A stretch of 18,396 bases of DNA. Origin: Dehalococcoidales bacterium (GTDB lineage: Bacteria; Chloroflexota; Dehalococcoidia; Dehalococcoidales; UBA5760). The notes beneath the pieces were generated by a model. It saw only the letters and a program-made list of their open reading frames with translations. It did no database searches and was not told where the DNA came from. The stretch lies in assembly GCA_016931015.1 (NCBI GenBank), contig JAFGFP010000020.1, positions 1 through 18,396 on the forward strand. The letters are read 5' to 3'. This document shows positions 7,064 through 14,415 of this stretch, one piece after another (positions within the stretch are counted from its first letter, which is position 1; each line of letters opens with the position of its first letter). Position numbers and translations under genes: made by a program.

Positions 7064-7325
7064 TGAGAAGCCCATAGGGGGCGGTTGAGATTACCCCCAG
7101 GAGGTGCAACTATGAGGCTTCACGAACTGTACGGGGTGTGGCAGGTTGACAGGTGGGGCCCTGCTTGGTAGCGGGGCGGCAAGGAGCCCGGACCTGGCTT
7201 GAGTTAGCGGAAGGGGTCGGTCTCCTTAAGAGGAGAGGCCCACTGCGGCGAAGGTAACCGCAAGTGAGTCGGGTAAGGGTTAGCAAGATTAGGCGCGGGG
7301 GACACTGGTTTGGTGTCCCCCGTTA
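7064..7325 (+). ncRNA. candidate structured RNA of unknown class, with a small ORF in its 5' half
   Basis: Between a good promoter and a strong terminator lies about 260 nt able to form successive stems: GGGGG/CCCCC (7077-7081 with 7094-7098), GCCCTGC/GCGGGGC (7158-7164 with 7171-7177), TCTCCT/AGGAGA (7221-7226 with 7231-7236, plus an outer GG/CC) and CACTGCGG/CCGC-A-AGTG (7241-7248 with 7258-7266). No ORF of meaningful length crosses it except the 19-codon one at 7112-7171. I do not recognise it as SRP RNA, 6S, tmRNA or RNase P. Some stretches (CTTGAGTTAGCGG, AAGGTAACCGC) remind me of group II intron domain I, but no reverse transcriptase or domain V is present. It may instead be a decayed intron piece or the leader of the PAC2-family gene. 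This covers most of the 7002-7419 gap. Confidence 0.45.
7112..7171 (+). CDS. possible 19-residue Trp-rich peptide
   Basis: AGGAGGT (7099-7105) is a near-perfect ribosome site, 6 nt before an ATG. The frame encodes 19 residues ending in a TAG at 7169-7171, MRLHELYGVWQVDRWGPAW, with three Trp. The stop codon falls at the loop/stem edge of the GCCCTGC/GCGGGGC hairpin, so ribosomes would disturb that stem. The layout is that of a leader peptide, but no Trp biosynthesis gene follows. The next gene is the PAC2-family protein about 250 nt on, beyond a terminator. It could also be chance within a structured RNA. Confidence 0.35.
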   Translation: MRLHELYGVWQVDRWGPAW

Positions 7326-7330
7326 TTATT
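7296..7330 (+). terminator. strong intrinsic terminator
   Basis: CGGGGGACAC (7296-7305) pairs perfectly with GTGTCCCCCG (7313-7322) around a 7-nt loop, followed by TTATTATT. It ends the 7064 transcript just before the promoter of the PAC2-family gene. Confidence 0.75.
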
Positions 7331-7332
7331 GA

Positions 7333-7363
7333 TTGGCCTTAAGCCGGATACCTGGTCTATAAT
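7333..7363 (+). promoter_or_regulatory. candidate promoter of the PAC2-family gene
   Basis: A perfect -10 TATAAT (7358-7363) is preceded at 19 bp by TTGGCC (7333-7338, 4/6). The start would be near 7370, about 50 nt before the start codon. Confidence 0.5.
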
Positions 7364-7419
7364 TACCGGGAGGATAGCTTAGCCCGGCGTTTAGAGCCGT
7401 AATTCGGGGAGGGTAGCGG

Positions 7420-8313
7420 TTGGCGAAGAGAGAGAGCCTCGTTATCTACGAGAAGCCGAAGCTGGCTAAGCCCTATCTCGTCATCGGCTTCGAGGGCTGG
7501 CCGGATGCCGGTCGGGTCTCCTCGGGGGCGACCGGCTATCTCCGGGATAAGCTGGCTACCAGCCTCTTGGCCGAGATAAAGCCCGATGATTTCTATCTCT
7601 TTCAGTCTGCCGGTGCCGAGTCGCGGCGGCCGGTCGTCGATATCGAAAAGGGTCTGGTTTCGACCCTCGACCTGCCGGCGACCGCCTTCTGGTTCCACAA
7701 GAGTAAAGAGGCCGCTCACGACCTGATAATCTCGCTGGGGAGAGAGCCGGAGCTGAGGTGGCATGATTATGTTAATCTGGTTCTGGAGCTCGCTCAGAGC
7801 TTCGGCGTGGTCAGGATTTATGCTTTGGGCGGCACCTATGACGTCGTTCCGCACACCATGGAGCCGATTATCTCGGCGGTGCTCAGTACTCCCGCTCTGG
7901 AGCCCGAGATGAAGGCCCAGGGGATATCGCTGATTAACTACCGGGGGCCGTCGAGCATCCACACCCTACTGCTTACCGTTGCCGCGGCGAGAAACATCGA
8001 GGCGGTCAGCCTGTGGGGCTATGTCCCCCACTACGTCCAGGCGCCCAACACCAAGGTCTGCTACCGGCTTCTCAGCCGGCTGGCTAGGATGCTGGGGGTG
8101 TCGCTCAGCCTTGAGGATATGAGGCGGAGCAGCCGGGAGCTGGACGAGATGGTGGATAAGGCAGTGGCCCAGAAGCCGGAGCTCCAGGAGTACGTGCGGC
8201 GGCTCGAAGTAGAGTACGGTAAAAGTAAGGGCGAACCGGGCGGGCCCCTGCCTCTGAAGGAAGACGTCATCAGGGAGATTGAGGATTTCCTAAAGAGAAG
8301 GGGGCAAGAATAG
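7420..8313 (+). CDS. PAC2-family protein (proteasome-assembly-chaperone-like fold)
   Basis: 297 residues. I take the TTG at 7420 as start because GGGGAGGG lies at good distance and the N-terminus (MAKRESLVIYEKPKLAKPYLVIGFEGWPDAG) matches the family opening. Other family marks are GFEGWPDAG (23-31), a central LGGTYDVVPHTMEP segment, LINYRGPSSIHTLLL and SLWGYVPHYVQAPNTKVCYRLLSRL. The C-terminal 60 residues are charged and helical. PAC2-fold proteins help assemble proteasomes in eukaryotes, but bacterial and archaeal homologues have no settled function. No proteasome gene is visible nearby. It probably has its own promoter (7333-7363), and the gene converges on the minus-strand gene at 8387. Confidence 0.88.
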   Translation: MAKRESLVIYEKPKLAKPYLVIGFEGWPDAGRVSSGATGYLRDKLATSLLAEIKPDDFYLFQSAGAESRRPVVDIEKGLVSTLDLPATAFWFHKSKEAAHDLIISLGREPELRWHDYVNLVLELAQSFGVVRIYALGGTYDVVPHTMEPIISAVLSTPALEPEMKAQGISLINYRGPSSIHTLLLTVAAARNIEAVSLWGYVPHYVQAPNTKVCYRLLSRLARMLGVSLSLEDMRRSSRELDEMVDKAVAQKPELQEYVRRLEVEYGKSKGEPGGPLPLKEDVIREIEDFLKRRGQE

Positions 8314-8386
8314 CTATCGGCTCCGTCTCTACCGGTTGAACCCTCCGGCGAACCTCGTGGTTGTGAGATACGGAATGGGGTGGTCT

Positions 8387-9082
8387 TTACTTATCGGTGT
8401 CGCTGGTATCCGTGGTTTCTTTCTTTCCCTCTTTGCCTTTCTCTTCCGGTTGCTTCTCCGGCGGCGGTGCTGGCCCGGCTTCCCGGTCCCGGAGCCAGCG
8501 CCTGATATCGTCCAGGGCCGGGGGCGCAATATAAAACACCTGGATATCCCCCGGGAACTGGACCTCATGCCCCTCGCGCATGAACAGTATCCCGATTTCG
8601 TCCGCTTTAAGCGTTTCGTCGATGCGCCGGGCGATATGCTCGTTCCGCTTCTTGCTTAGCTCCGTATAGGACTGGTAGGCGGTGGTAAACACCTTCTGGC
8701 TCTGCAGACCGATGGCGAGACAACGGCTCCAGTCCATAAGCTCGCTGAGCAGCTCCTTTTCCTCGGCGCATTCGAGCCGGGCCCCTTTGTCCAGCCGGTT
8801 CTTGATGATCTCGAAGCTCTTACTGCTGAGCCCGCTAAGCGTCTTAATCCCCTCTTCGCCCTCGTCGGCAACCAGCTCGTGGTATATCCGGTTCACCGGG
8901 CCCAGCTTTAGCTCCAGGGCGCCTATCTTGTCTTCAACCTGGTTCCAGTAGCGGTTGAGCTTCTCGCGGTAGTCGTCCGGGGACTCCTTCCCGCCGTAGA
9001 TGAGAGGCACGAAGTAGAGCTTTCTGCCCTGCTTAAACTCCTCAACCGAAGGCTTTTCGATCTTTCCCAGCTCTTCAGACAT
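8387..9082 (-). CDS. conserved-looking protein of unknown function with charged C-terminal tail
   Basis: 231 residues, soluble, with no signal peptide or membrane segment. The body (about 1-195) is mostly helical and ordered, with phrases such as KLYFVPLIYGGKESPDDY, NRIYHELVADEGEEG and EIGILFMREGHEVQFPGDI. The last 35 or so residues are a low-complexity tail rich in Pro, Glu, Lys and Thr, probably disordered. GGAGGAGG precedes the ATG at normal spacing. It starts 59 nt after the nucleotidyltransferase gene on the same strand, so co-transcription is likely. I do not recognise the family. The REGHEVQFPGDI stretch faintly recalls archaeal/eukaryotic release-factor-like domains, but not enough to name it. 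Confidence 0.8.
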   Translation of the reverse strand: MSEELGKIEKPSVEEFKQGRKLYFVPLIYGGKESPDDYREKLNRYWNQVEDKIGALELKLGPVNRIYHELVADEGEEGIKTLSGLSSKSFEIIKNRLDKGARLECAEEKELLSELMDWSRCLAIGLQSQKVFTTAYQSYTELSKKRNEHIARRIDETLKADEIGILFMREGHEVQFPGDIQVFYIAPPALDDIRRWLRDREAGPAPPPEKQPEEKGKEGKKETTDTSDTDK

Positions 9083-9141
9083 TAAAACCTCCTCCAGAGT
9101 ATGATAACCGGCCTCCCCGACGTTTAGGCAGGTTGAGAGTG

Positions 9142-10164
9142 TCAGGGCTGGCCGAAGCTGATGACCTGCTCCTTACCCCCGGTCTCGCTGCGGTTAACGA
9201 GGCACTGTTTCAGACGGCTCCCGGCCTCGATACTGACCCCCGTCCACAGCACCGCCCGCTCCAGGCTGGCCCCCTCCCCGATACGGCAGTCCGCCCCGAT
9301 AACCACCGGCCCCGTAATCCGGGCTCCCCGGTCGATGCGGCTGCCGCCGCCGATTACCACCGGGCCGCTTATGCTGGCCGAGGGGTGAATAACCGTATCC
9401 GCCGCGCAGGAGACGCCGTCCCGGCTTAGGTCCGGGATGAGGTGGCTTATTACCTTGGCCGATAACAGGTCGCAGTTCAGGTTTAAGTACTTCTCCGGCG
9501 TGCCCATGTCGAGCCAGTAGCCGCTGAAGGGGTAGCCGTAGACCGGTTCCCCTAGCTCTAGTAACCGGGGGAACAGACCGCGCTCGAACATGTAGTGGCT
9601 GGCTTGGGGGATATGCCGGAGTACCTCCGGCTCGAGGATATATACCCCGGCGTTTATCCAGTGGCTGGTTACCTGGTCGGGGCTTGGTTTCTCCACGAAG
9701 CGTCTTACCCGGCCGCCTTCTTCCGTTTCCACCACCCCGAAGCTACAGGGGTCGTCCACCCGGGTTAAGGCGATGGTCGCCTCGGCTCCCCGGCTCCGGT
9801 GAAAGCCGAGCATAGCGTCCAGATTGAGGTCGGTGAAGATATCCCCGTTAAGGACGGCGAAGGTGCCTTCCAGATATGGTTCGGCGTTCTTTACCGCCCC
9901 GGCGGTGCCCAGCGGGCTGGCCTCCACGGCGTAGCTGAGGGCCATATTATGGTTAGCGCCGTTACCCAGGTGGCTCTGGATGGCTTCGGGGAGATAGCTC
10001 AGGGCCAGAATGGCGCTGCCGACCCCGTGGCTCTTGAGATAGGCTAAGGTGTGCTCCAGGAAGGGCCGGTTGAGCACCGGTATCATGGGCTTGGGTAGCC
10101 GGTAGGTAAGCGGCCGGAGCCTGGTGCCCTGGCCGCCGACCAGGATGACTGCCTGTGACAGCAT
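9142..10164 (-). CDS. sugar-phosphate nucleotidyltransferase with left-handed beta-helix tail (mannose-1-phosphate guanylyltransferase-like)
   Basis: 340 residues. The N-terminal nucleotidyltransferase domain (1 to about 230) begins with the nucleotide-binding loop VGGQGTRLRPLT (9-20) and KPMIPV (25-30). It has the metal-binding NGDIFTDLN with Asp108, PLGTAGAV (84-91), a FVEKP segment and a W(I)NAGVYI segment. Residues about 250-330 have hexapeptide repeats of a left-handed beta-helix (VIHPSASISGPVVIGG, RITGPVVIGADCRIG). This architecture is usual for GDP-mannose pyrophosphorylases and glucose-1-phosphate thymidylyltransferase relatives, which make activated sugars for cell-surface glycans. 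The exact sugar and NTP cannot be fixed by eye. AAAGGAG lies about 12 nt before the ATG, slightly far. A promoter candidate is at 10199-10227. Confidence 0.92.
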   Translation of the reverse strand: MLSQAVILVGGQGTRLRPLTYRLPKPMIPVLNRPFLEHTLAYLKSHGVGSAILALSYLPEAIQSHLGNGANHNMALSYAVEASPLGTAGAVKNAEPYLEGTFAVLNGDIFTDLNLDAMLGFHRSRGAEATIALTRVDDPCSFGVVETEEGGRVRRFVEKPSPDQVTSHWINAGVYILEPEVLRHIPQASHYMFERGLFPRLLELGEPVYGYPFSGYWLDMGTPEKYLNLNCDLLSAKVISHLIPDLSRDGVSCAADTVIHPSASISGPVVIGGGSRIDRGARITGPVVIGADCRIGEGASLERAVLWTGVSIEAGSRLKQCLVNRSETGGKEQVISFGQP

Positions 10165-10198
10165 AATGCGCGGCGCTCCTTTCCCTGCTTACAGTAAA

Positions 10199-10227
10199 AT
10201 ATTAGAGGTAATCGGCGGTAAAATCAA
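10199..10227 (-). promoter_or_regulatory. candidate promoter for the nucleotidyltransferase gene
   Basis: On the minus strand TTGATT (10227-10222), a 17-bp spacer and TAATAT (10204-10199) each match consensus at 4/6. The start would be near 10192, about 28 nt before the start codon. One arm of an inverted repeat (10205-10213) touches the -10 box. Confidence 0.4.
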
Positions 10228-10293
10228 GGATAGGGGCCGTGACATAGACCTTGCCGAGGGCCCTTTGCTATAATGGGGGAGCCGGATTACCTC
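10205..10293. repeat. 9-bp inverted repeat spanning the divergent promoter region
   Basis: GAGGTAATC (10205-10213) and its exact reverse complement GATTACCTC (10285-10293) are 71 bp apart. Allowing one skipped base, the match extends to the neighbouring CGG/CCG. One arm sits at the minus-strand -10 box, the other just past the expected start of the plus-strand promoter at 10269. Paired operators for a looping regulator are plausible. Confidence 0.35.
10245..10274 (+). promoter_or_regulatory. candidate distal promoter for the MFS gene
   Basis: A perfect -10 TATAAT (10269-10274) has a weaker TAGACC (10245-10250, 4/6) 18 bp upstream. It would give a leader of roughly 175 nt before the MFS start codon. 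Confidence 0.4.
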
Positions 10294-10416
10294 GTTACGG
10301 CATACCCTGTTAGCTTGCCGGTAAGTCCCGCCGACAGCGTCCGGCCTCGCCGTATTATATTCCTACCTTTGAGCTCACTATGTCGCAGCTCACTTTAGGG
10401 TTTGGTCTCATTGTTT

Positions 10417-10422
10417 TATAAT
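10417..10422 (+). promoter_or_regulatory. candidate proximal -10 box for the MFS gene
   Basis: A perfect TATAAT preceded by TTT lies 36 bp before the ATG, but the -35 region (near 10394) is poor. A start near 10429 would leave a 29-nt leader carrying GGCGGAG. Confidence 0.4.
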
Positions 10423-10457
10423 CTGGTATTAACGGCTTATTTGATAGGCGGAGTAGT

Positions 10458-11810
10458 ATGGGTAAGGTAGACTGGCCGGATAGCATGAAGAAGCTCTACC
10501 GCCAGCGCTGGCGCATCTGGGTAATGGCCTGCCTGGCGCACACCATGAGCCTGTTTCACCGGGCGGCCATGGCACCGATGGCCGACCGGATTATGGCTGA
10601 TTTCGACATCAGCGCCACCATCTTCGGCAGCCTGAGCGCGGGCTACTTCTACGTCTATGCGCCGATGCAGCTACCCTCGGGCATCCTGGCCGATACCCTG
10701 GGGCCGCGCAAGGTAATCACCGCCGGGCTGCTCCTGTCGGCGATTGGTTCCCTGGTCATGAGCCAGGCGCCGTCGTTTGCCGCCTTGTATGCCGGGCGGC
10801 TCATCGTGAGCTTCGGGGTCTCCGTGGTCTGGCTCAGCGTTCTTAAGCTGATTATGGAGTGGTTCCGCAGCCGTGAGTTGGCCACCATGACCGGCCTCTC
10901 CAGCTCCCTGGTAAATCTGGGTCAGGTGGCGGCGGCGACGCCTCTCGCCTTGATGATAATCTCGGTGGGCTGGCGTATGTCTCTGGTGACCATCTCTCAG
11001 GTCACCTTCGGTCTGGCGGCGGCCAGCTGGTTTCTGCTCCGGGACAGCCCTGCCCGGGTGGGCTTGCCGCCCCTCAGTCAGCTTGAAGGTAAGGCAGTTC
11101 GTCAGGCTATCGAAGCCCGTGACGCCCCGAGCCTGAGCCTGCCCCAGAGGTTTAAGGCTGTTTTCGGGAACAAAAACCTCTGGCCGCTGTTTCTGGTGCA
11201 CTTCGGGATATACGGCGCCTATTCGACCTTTTTCCACAACTGGGCGGTGGTCTATTTCATGCAGACCTACGGCGTGGCCCGTGACCTGGCCGCCAACTTT
11301 ATCCTTATCGCCGCCGTAGGCCAGATATCGGGGGCGCCCCTGGTCGGCTTTCTCTCCGACCGGGTAATGCACCGCCGCCGCTTACCGACGGTGGTCCTCT
11401 CCGCTACCTTCCTCACCACCTTTCTCTTTCTCGCTCTGTGGCAGGGGGGTCATCTGCCCCTTGGGGCGCTCTATCCGGTGTGCTTTCTGATCGGGTTGGG
11501 TATCGGGGCGGTACCCCTCGTTTTCGCGGCGGTGAGAGAAATAGCCGAGTCCTCGGTACGGGGCGCCGCCTCCGGGATGGTAAACATGGGCGGCTTTATC
11601 AGTGCCGCAATCGCCCAGCCGATATTCGGTTATCTCCTGGACCGGGGCTGGGGTGGGGACGTGGTTGATGGGGTTCGCATCTACCCGCAGGCGGCCTTTC
11701 AGCCGGGCCTTCTATTGTGCTGCGGCCTGGCGGCGCTGGGCTTCGTGGGGGCGCTGCTCACCAAGGAGACTCGCCCCAAGGTAAGCTGGGTGGCCGGTGG
11801 GGTTGAGTAG
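10458..11810 (+). CDS. major facilitator superfamily transporter
   Basis: 450 residues with about 12 hydrophobic segments in two halves, split by a charged cytoplasmic loop (about 205-240). The loop between TM2 and TM3 has the MFS motif-A pattern GILADTLGPRKV, and the matching loop in the second half reads GFLSDRVMHRRRLP. The overall look is that of the anion:cation/organophosphate symporter type (NarK/GlpT-like relatives), but the substrate cannot be told. GGCGGAG precedes the ATG at 10458. It is divergent from the nucleotidyltransferase gene across a 293-bp region with promoter candidates on both strands and an inverted repeat. It converges with the next gene, with only 21 bp between the stop codons. 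Confidence 0.9.
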   Translation: MGKVDWPDSMKKLYRQRWRIWVMACLAHTMSLFHRAAMAPMADRIMADFDISATIFGSLSAGYFYVYAPMQLPSGILADTLGPRKVITAGLLLSAIGSLVMSQAPSFAALYAGRLIVSFGVSVVWLSVLKLIMEWFRSRELATMTGLSSSLVNLGQVAAATPLALMIISVGWRMSLVTISQVTFGLAAASWFLLRDSPARVGLPPLSQLEGKAVRQAIEARDAPSLSLPQRFKAVFGNKNLWPLFLVHFGIYGAYSTFFHNWAVVYFMQTYGVARDLAANFILIAAVGQISGAPLVGFLSDRVMHRRRLPTVVLSATFLTTFLFLALWQGGHLPLGALYPVCFLIGLGIGAVPLVFAAVREIAESSVRGAASGMVNMGGFISAAIAQPIFGYLLDRGWGGDVVDGVRIYPQAAFQPGLLLCCGLAALGFVGALLTKETRPKVSWVAGGVE

Positions 11811-11831
11811 CTAGCTTAAGTTAACCCCGCT

Positions 11832-12575
11832 TCAGGCGACCACCGGTGACGGGTTGGTCTGGAAGGGATGGGTGCGCAGCACCAGCGAGAAGAGATAGGG
11901 GTACTTGGCCTTCAGGTGCTCTAGATAGCGTACCCATTCGGCGACCAGCTGCCCGTACACCCTCTGAATATCGCCGGCCAGGTGTTCCCGGTCGCTCACG
12001 GGGAGGTTATCTATCGTGGGCCGGGCCTCGAGCTCCTCAGCGAGGTGAAAAACAGCCCACATCAGGTCGGTAAAGCGCTCGTGCTCCAGTAGGTTGGGGT
12101 TCTCCAGCAGTCGCAGCAAAAACTCCCGTTTCTCGATGAGAAAGGCTCTCAGTTCCTTAAAGTCGACGCCGTTACACTCGGTGTTAACCTTGATGTTTTG
12201 GGCGCAGAGGGTCGCCTTTTTGAAGTCGGCCACCGTCCAGTTCTGACTCACGGCGAGACACTGAAAGGTCTCTTCACGGTTATCCAGGGAGCAGATGAGG
12301 TCGGCGATGAGGTGGTTGCCCACCTCACTGTAGAAAGCGCCGACTACCATATTGAGCTTGCTGAGCGGGGTCTGTTTCTCCCGGTAGGCCATGATGCGCT
12401 CGATGACGATAACGACTATAAAGGCCTCTAGGGGCAGGAAAGCCAGGTCGCCGAGCATGTAGATGAATATGTGGTGCGGGTCCTGGAAGATGCGGAAGTG
12501 AATGAAGTACAGCAGGGCGGAACTGCCGATAAAGATGGCGGCCAGGATAAGGAATCTGCGGTAGTGTTTACGCAT
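11832..12575 (-). CDS. membrane protein of unknown function, two N-terminal TM segments
   Basis: 247 residues from the ATG at 12575. The frame stays open to an ATG at 12689, which would add 38 polar residues. I prefer the internal start because MRKHYRRF followed by a hydrophobic stretch is a typical membrane-protein N-terminus, although the ribosome site is weak for both. TM segments lie at about 8-28 and 36-58 (ILAAIFIGSSALLYF and FLPLEAFIVVIVIERI). The rest (about 60-247) is a cytoplasmic, mostly helical domain with conserved-looking Asn, His and Trp residues (VGNHLIADLICSLD, LMWAVFHLAEELEARP, HLAGDIQRVYGQLVAEWVRYLEHLK). I cannot name the family. It is divergent from the kinase operon at 12788. 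Confidence 0.75.
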   Translation of the reverse strand: MRKHYRRFLILAAIFIGSSALLYFIHFRIFQDPHHIFIYMLGDLAFLPLEAFIVVIVIERIMAYREKQTPLSKLNMVVGAFYSEVGNHLIADLICSLDNREETFQCLAVSQNWTVADFKKATLCAQNIKVNTECNGVDFKELRAFLIEKREFLLRLLENPNLLEHERFTDLMWAVFHLAEELEARPTIDNLPVSDREHLAGDIQRVYGQLVAEWVRYLEHLKAKYPYLFSLVLRTHPFQTNPSPVVA

Positions 12576-12716
12576 CTGGTTCTTGCCTGACTTGCAGTTT
12601 GGAGTGTTCGGAACTTTATGACTAATAATACCATATCTCGGCGGCTGAGAGAAACGCTCCAGCGGTATTTGCCCTTCTGGCACCACCATCTTAACCTAAG
12701 CTGGCAAGCCGCCTGC

Positions 12717-12745
12717 TTGACAAATGTCATTTTTTGAACTATAAA
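12717..12745 (+). promoter_or_regulatory. strong sigma70 promoter of the kinase/receiver operon
   Basis: A perfect TTGACA (12717-12722), an ideal 17-bp spacer and TATAAA (12740-12745, 5/6) make this the best promoter in the window. The start near 12752 leaves a leader of about 35 nt before the GTG of the kinase gene. Confidence 0.75.
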
Positions 12746-12787
12746 TAGCCATGTGGCCCTATTATTACGACTGGCGGGGTACGTCGT

Positions 12788-13966
12788 GTGAAGGACTCAG
12801 CCAAAGCGAAAGAACAGCTTACCGGGGAAGCGGCGGCTCTCGAGAAAGGAAACACTGAGTGTAAGCGGCTTAAGACGGAGCTTAAGGAGTCGGAGGCGCG
12901 CTATCGCACCCTGGTGGGTCTGGGGAGAGAGGTTGGTCAGGCCGTTATCATGTTACAGGATACGAAGCGGGGGGAGGCCGTCCATACCTTCGTTAGCGAT
13001 CAGTGGCTCAAGATAACCGGTTACTCCAGGAGTAAGCTGCTCGCCGTCTCCTTCTTCGACCTCGTCCCTCCAGAGAACCGGGCCGGTGTCAGGGAGATGT
13101 ATCGCCGAAAGATGCGGGGTGAGGTTATCCCCGGGTATTACGAGCTCTCCATCATCAGGAAAGACGGCACCGAGGTTCCCGTTCAGCTGGTCAGTGCTCG
13201 TACTACCTACCAGGGCCGGGCGGCTAACGTGGCCTGTGTCCGGGATATTACCGAGCGTAAGCAGATGGAGCAGCGGCTCGTCATCACCGGCCGGCTGGCT
13301 TCAGTCGGCGAGCTGGCCTCAGGGGTCACCCATGAGATTAATAACCCGCTGACCAGCGTCATCGGCTTCTCGCAGCTACTCCTGGAGAAGGACATCGGCG
13401 ACGATATTAAAGAAGACGTAAAGATTATCGCCAGTGAAGCGCAGCGCGCCGCCGGGGTGGTGAAAAACCTGCTCGCCTTCGCTCGGAATCGCGGCCCGGC
13501 CCGGCAGATGGTGAGCATAAACGACATTATCGCCAAGGTTCTGGAGCTGCGTGCTTACGAGCAAAAGGTAAATAACATCCGCACCGAGACCCGTTTCGCG
13601 GCTGACCTCCCCGAGGTTATGGCGGACTATTTTCATCTGCAGCAGGCCTTTCTCAATATCATTATCAATGCCGAGTATTTTATGGTTGAGGCGCATAAAC
13701 GGGGCACGCTGACCATTACCACCAAGAGGACGGGTAGCCTGGTCAGTGCCTCCTTCGCCGACGATGGTCCCGGTATTCCCGAAGAAAACCGGGGACGCCT
13801 TTTCGACGCCTTCTTCACTACCAAGGAAGTGGGTAAAGGAACCGGTCTGGGCCTGAGTATCTGCCGCGGGATAGTTAAGGAGCACGGCGGCCGGATATCT
13901 GTGGCCGGTAAGCCGGGCGAAGGGGCTACCTTTAGCGTGGAACTACCTGTCGCTGCTCAGCAGTAG
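12788..13966 (+). CDS. cytoplasmic PAS-domain sensor histidine kinase
   Basis: 392 residues from a GTG at 12788; GGGGT upstream gives a modest ribosome site. There is no signal peptide or TM segment, so the kinase is soluble. Order: a charged helix 1-38, one PAS domain about 36-157 (ends in the usual VRDITERKQMEQ), then HisKA with the phospho-acceptor H182 in THEINNP. The ATPase domain follows: N-box with N294, G1 box DDGPGI (325-330), F box LFDAFFTTK (338-346) and G2 box GKGTGLGLS (349-357). All catalytic motifs are intact. The H-box style (GRLASVGELASGVTHEINNP) is that of NtrB-like kinases. It is followed after 15 nt by a receiver gene and then a second receiver, its probable partners. The PAS ligand is unknown. 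Confidence 0.94.
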   Translation: MKDSAKAKEQLTGEAAALEKGNTECKRLKTELKESEARYRTLVGLGREVGQAVIMLQDTKRGEAVHTFVSDQWLKITGYSRSKLLAVSFFDLVPPENRAGVREMYRRKMRGEVIPGYYELSIIRKDGTEVPVQLVSARTTYQGRAANVACVRDITERKQMEQRLVITGRLASVGELASGVTHEINNPLTSVIGFSQLLLEKDIGDDIKEDVKIIASEAQRAAGVVKNLLAFARNRGPARQMVSINDIIAKVLELRAYEQKVNNIRTETRFAADLPEVMADYFHLQQAFLNIIINAEYFMVEAHKRGTLTITTKRTGSLVSASFADDGPGIPEENRGRLFDAFFTTKEVGKGTGLGLSICRGIVKEHGGRISVAGKPGEGATFSVELPVAAQQ

Positions 13967-13981
13967 AGAAGGAGCCGTAAC

Positions 13982-14365
13982 ATGATGAAGTCGAATGCTG
14001 GCGTGAAGAGGATTCTGGTGGTTGAAGACGAGCCGACCGTAAATGAGGTCTGCCGGAAGGTGCTTACCAGGGACGGCTTTGAGGTCGATACCGCGGTCAA
14101 CGGAGAGGTGGCTCAGAGAATGCTGCGGGAAGGGGACTACGACCTGATTCTGATGGATATCAAGATGCCGGGCATGGACGGCCGGGAGTTCTTTGGAATC
14201 CTTAAGGCCCGGTATCCGAAGCTGGCGGGCAGGGTGATATTCGCTACCGGAGACGTGATCGGCGGCGATACCAAGGAATTTCTCGACCAGAGTGGCCGAC
14301 CGGTACTAACCAAGCCATTCACCCCTGATGAGCTAAAGGCTATCGTCCGGGCGGCCCTGGGCTAG
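13982..14365 (+). CDS. single-domain response regulator (CheY-like)
   Basis: 127 residues with only a receiver domain. Key residues are all present: acidic pair E15/D16, phospho-acceptor D59 in LMDIKMP, T89 in FATGD and K111 in LTKPF. No output domain follows, so the phosphorylated form must act by binding another protein or by passing on phosphate. AAGGAG lies 7 nt before the ATG. The gap to the kinase gene is 15 nt, so it belongs to the same operon and is the likely direct substrate. Confidence 0.93.
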   Translation: MMKSNAGVKRILVVEDEPTVNEVCRKVLTRDGFEVDTAVNGEVAQRMLREGDYDLILMDIKMPGMDGREFFGILKARYPKLAGRVIFATGDVIGGDTKEFLDQSGRPVLTKPFTPDELKAIVRAALG

Positions 14366-14415
14366 GTGATGGTCTGGCCGGTAAGCGGGCCGGGATTTTG
14401 GTGAGAGGTATCTTA

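Noticed and set aside
6237..7109. 290-codon antisense frame over the site-2 protease gene
   Set aside because: It is low-complexity, rich in Pro, Gly, His and Asp, typical of reverse-strand noise; the protease with HELAH and LDGG is clear on the plus strand.
7104..7325. Intact group II intron
   Set aside because: Some phrases recall domain I, but the 5' end is GTGCAAC rather than GTGYG, there is no domain V/VI, no reverse transcriptase, and the stretch ends in an ordinary terminator. Kept only as an alternative origin.
7150..7325. SRP (4.5S) RNA or 6S RNA
   Set aside because: The SRP helix-8 motif (AGG...GGAA...AGCA) is not present in the right arrangement, and the ends do not pair as in 6S RNA.
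10671..11372. 233-codon antisense frame within the MFS gene
   Set aside because: The plus-strand MFS protein has all the membrane segments and motif A; the antisense product is hydrophilic and has no family features.
13376..13885. 169-codon antisense frame within the kinase gene
   Set aside because: It overlaps intact H, N, G1 and G2 boxes of the kinase on the plus strand.
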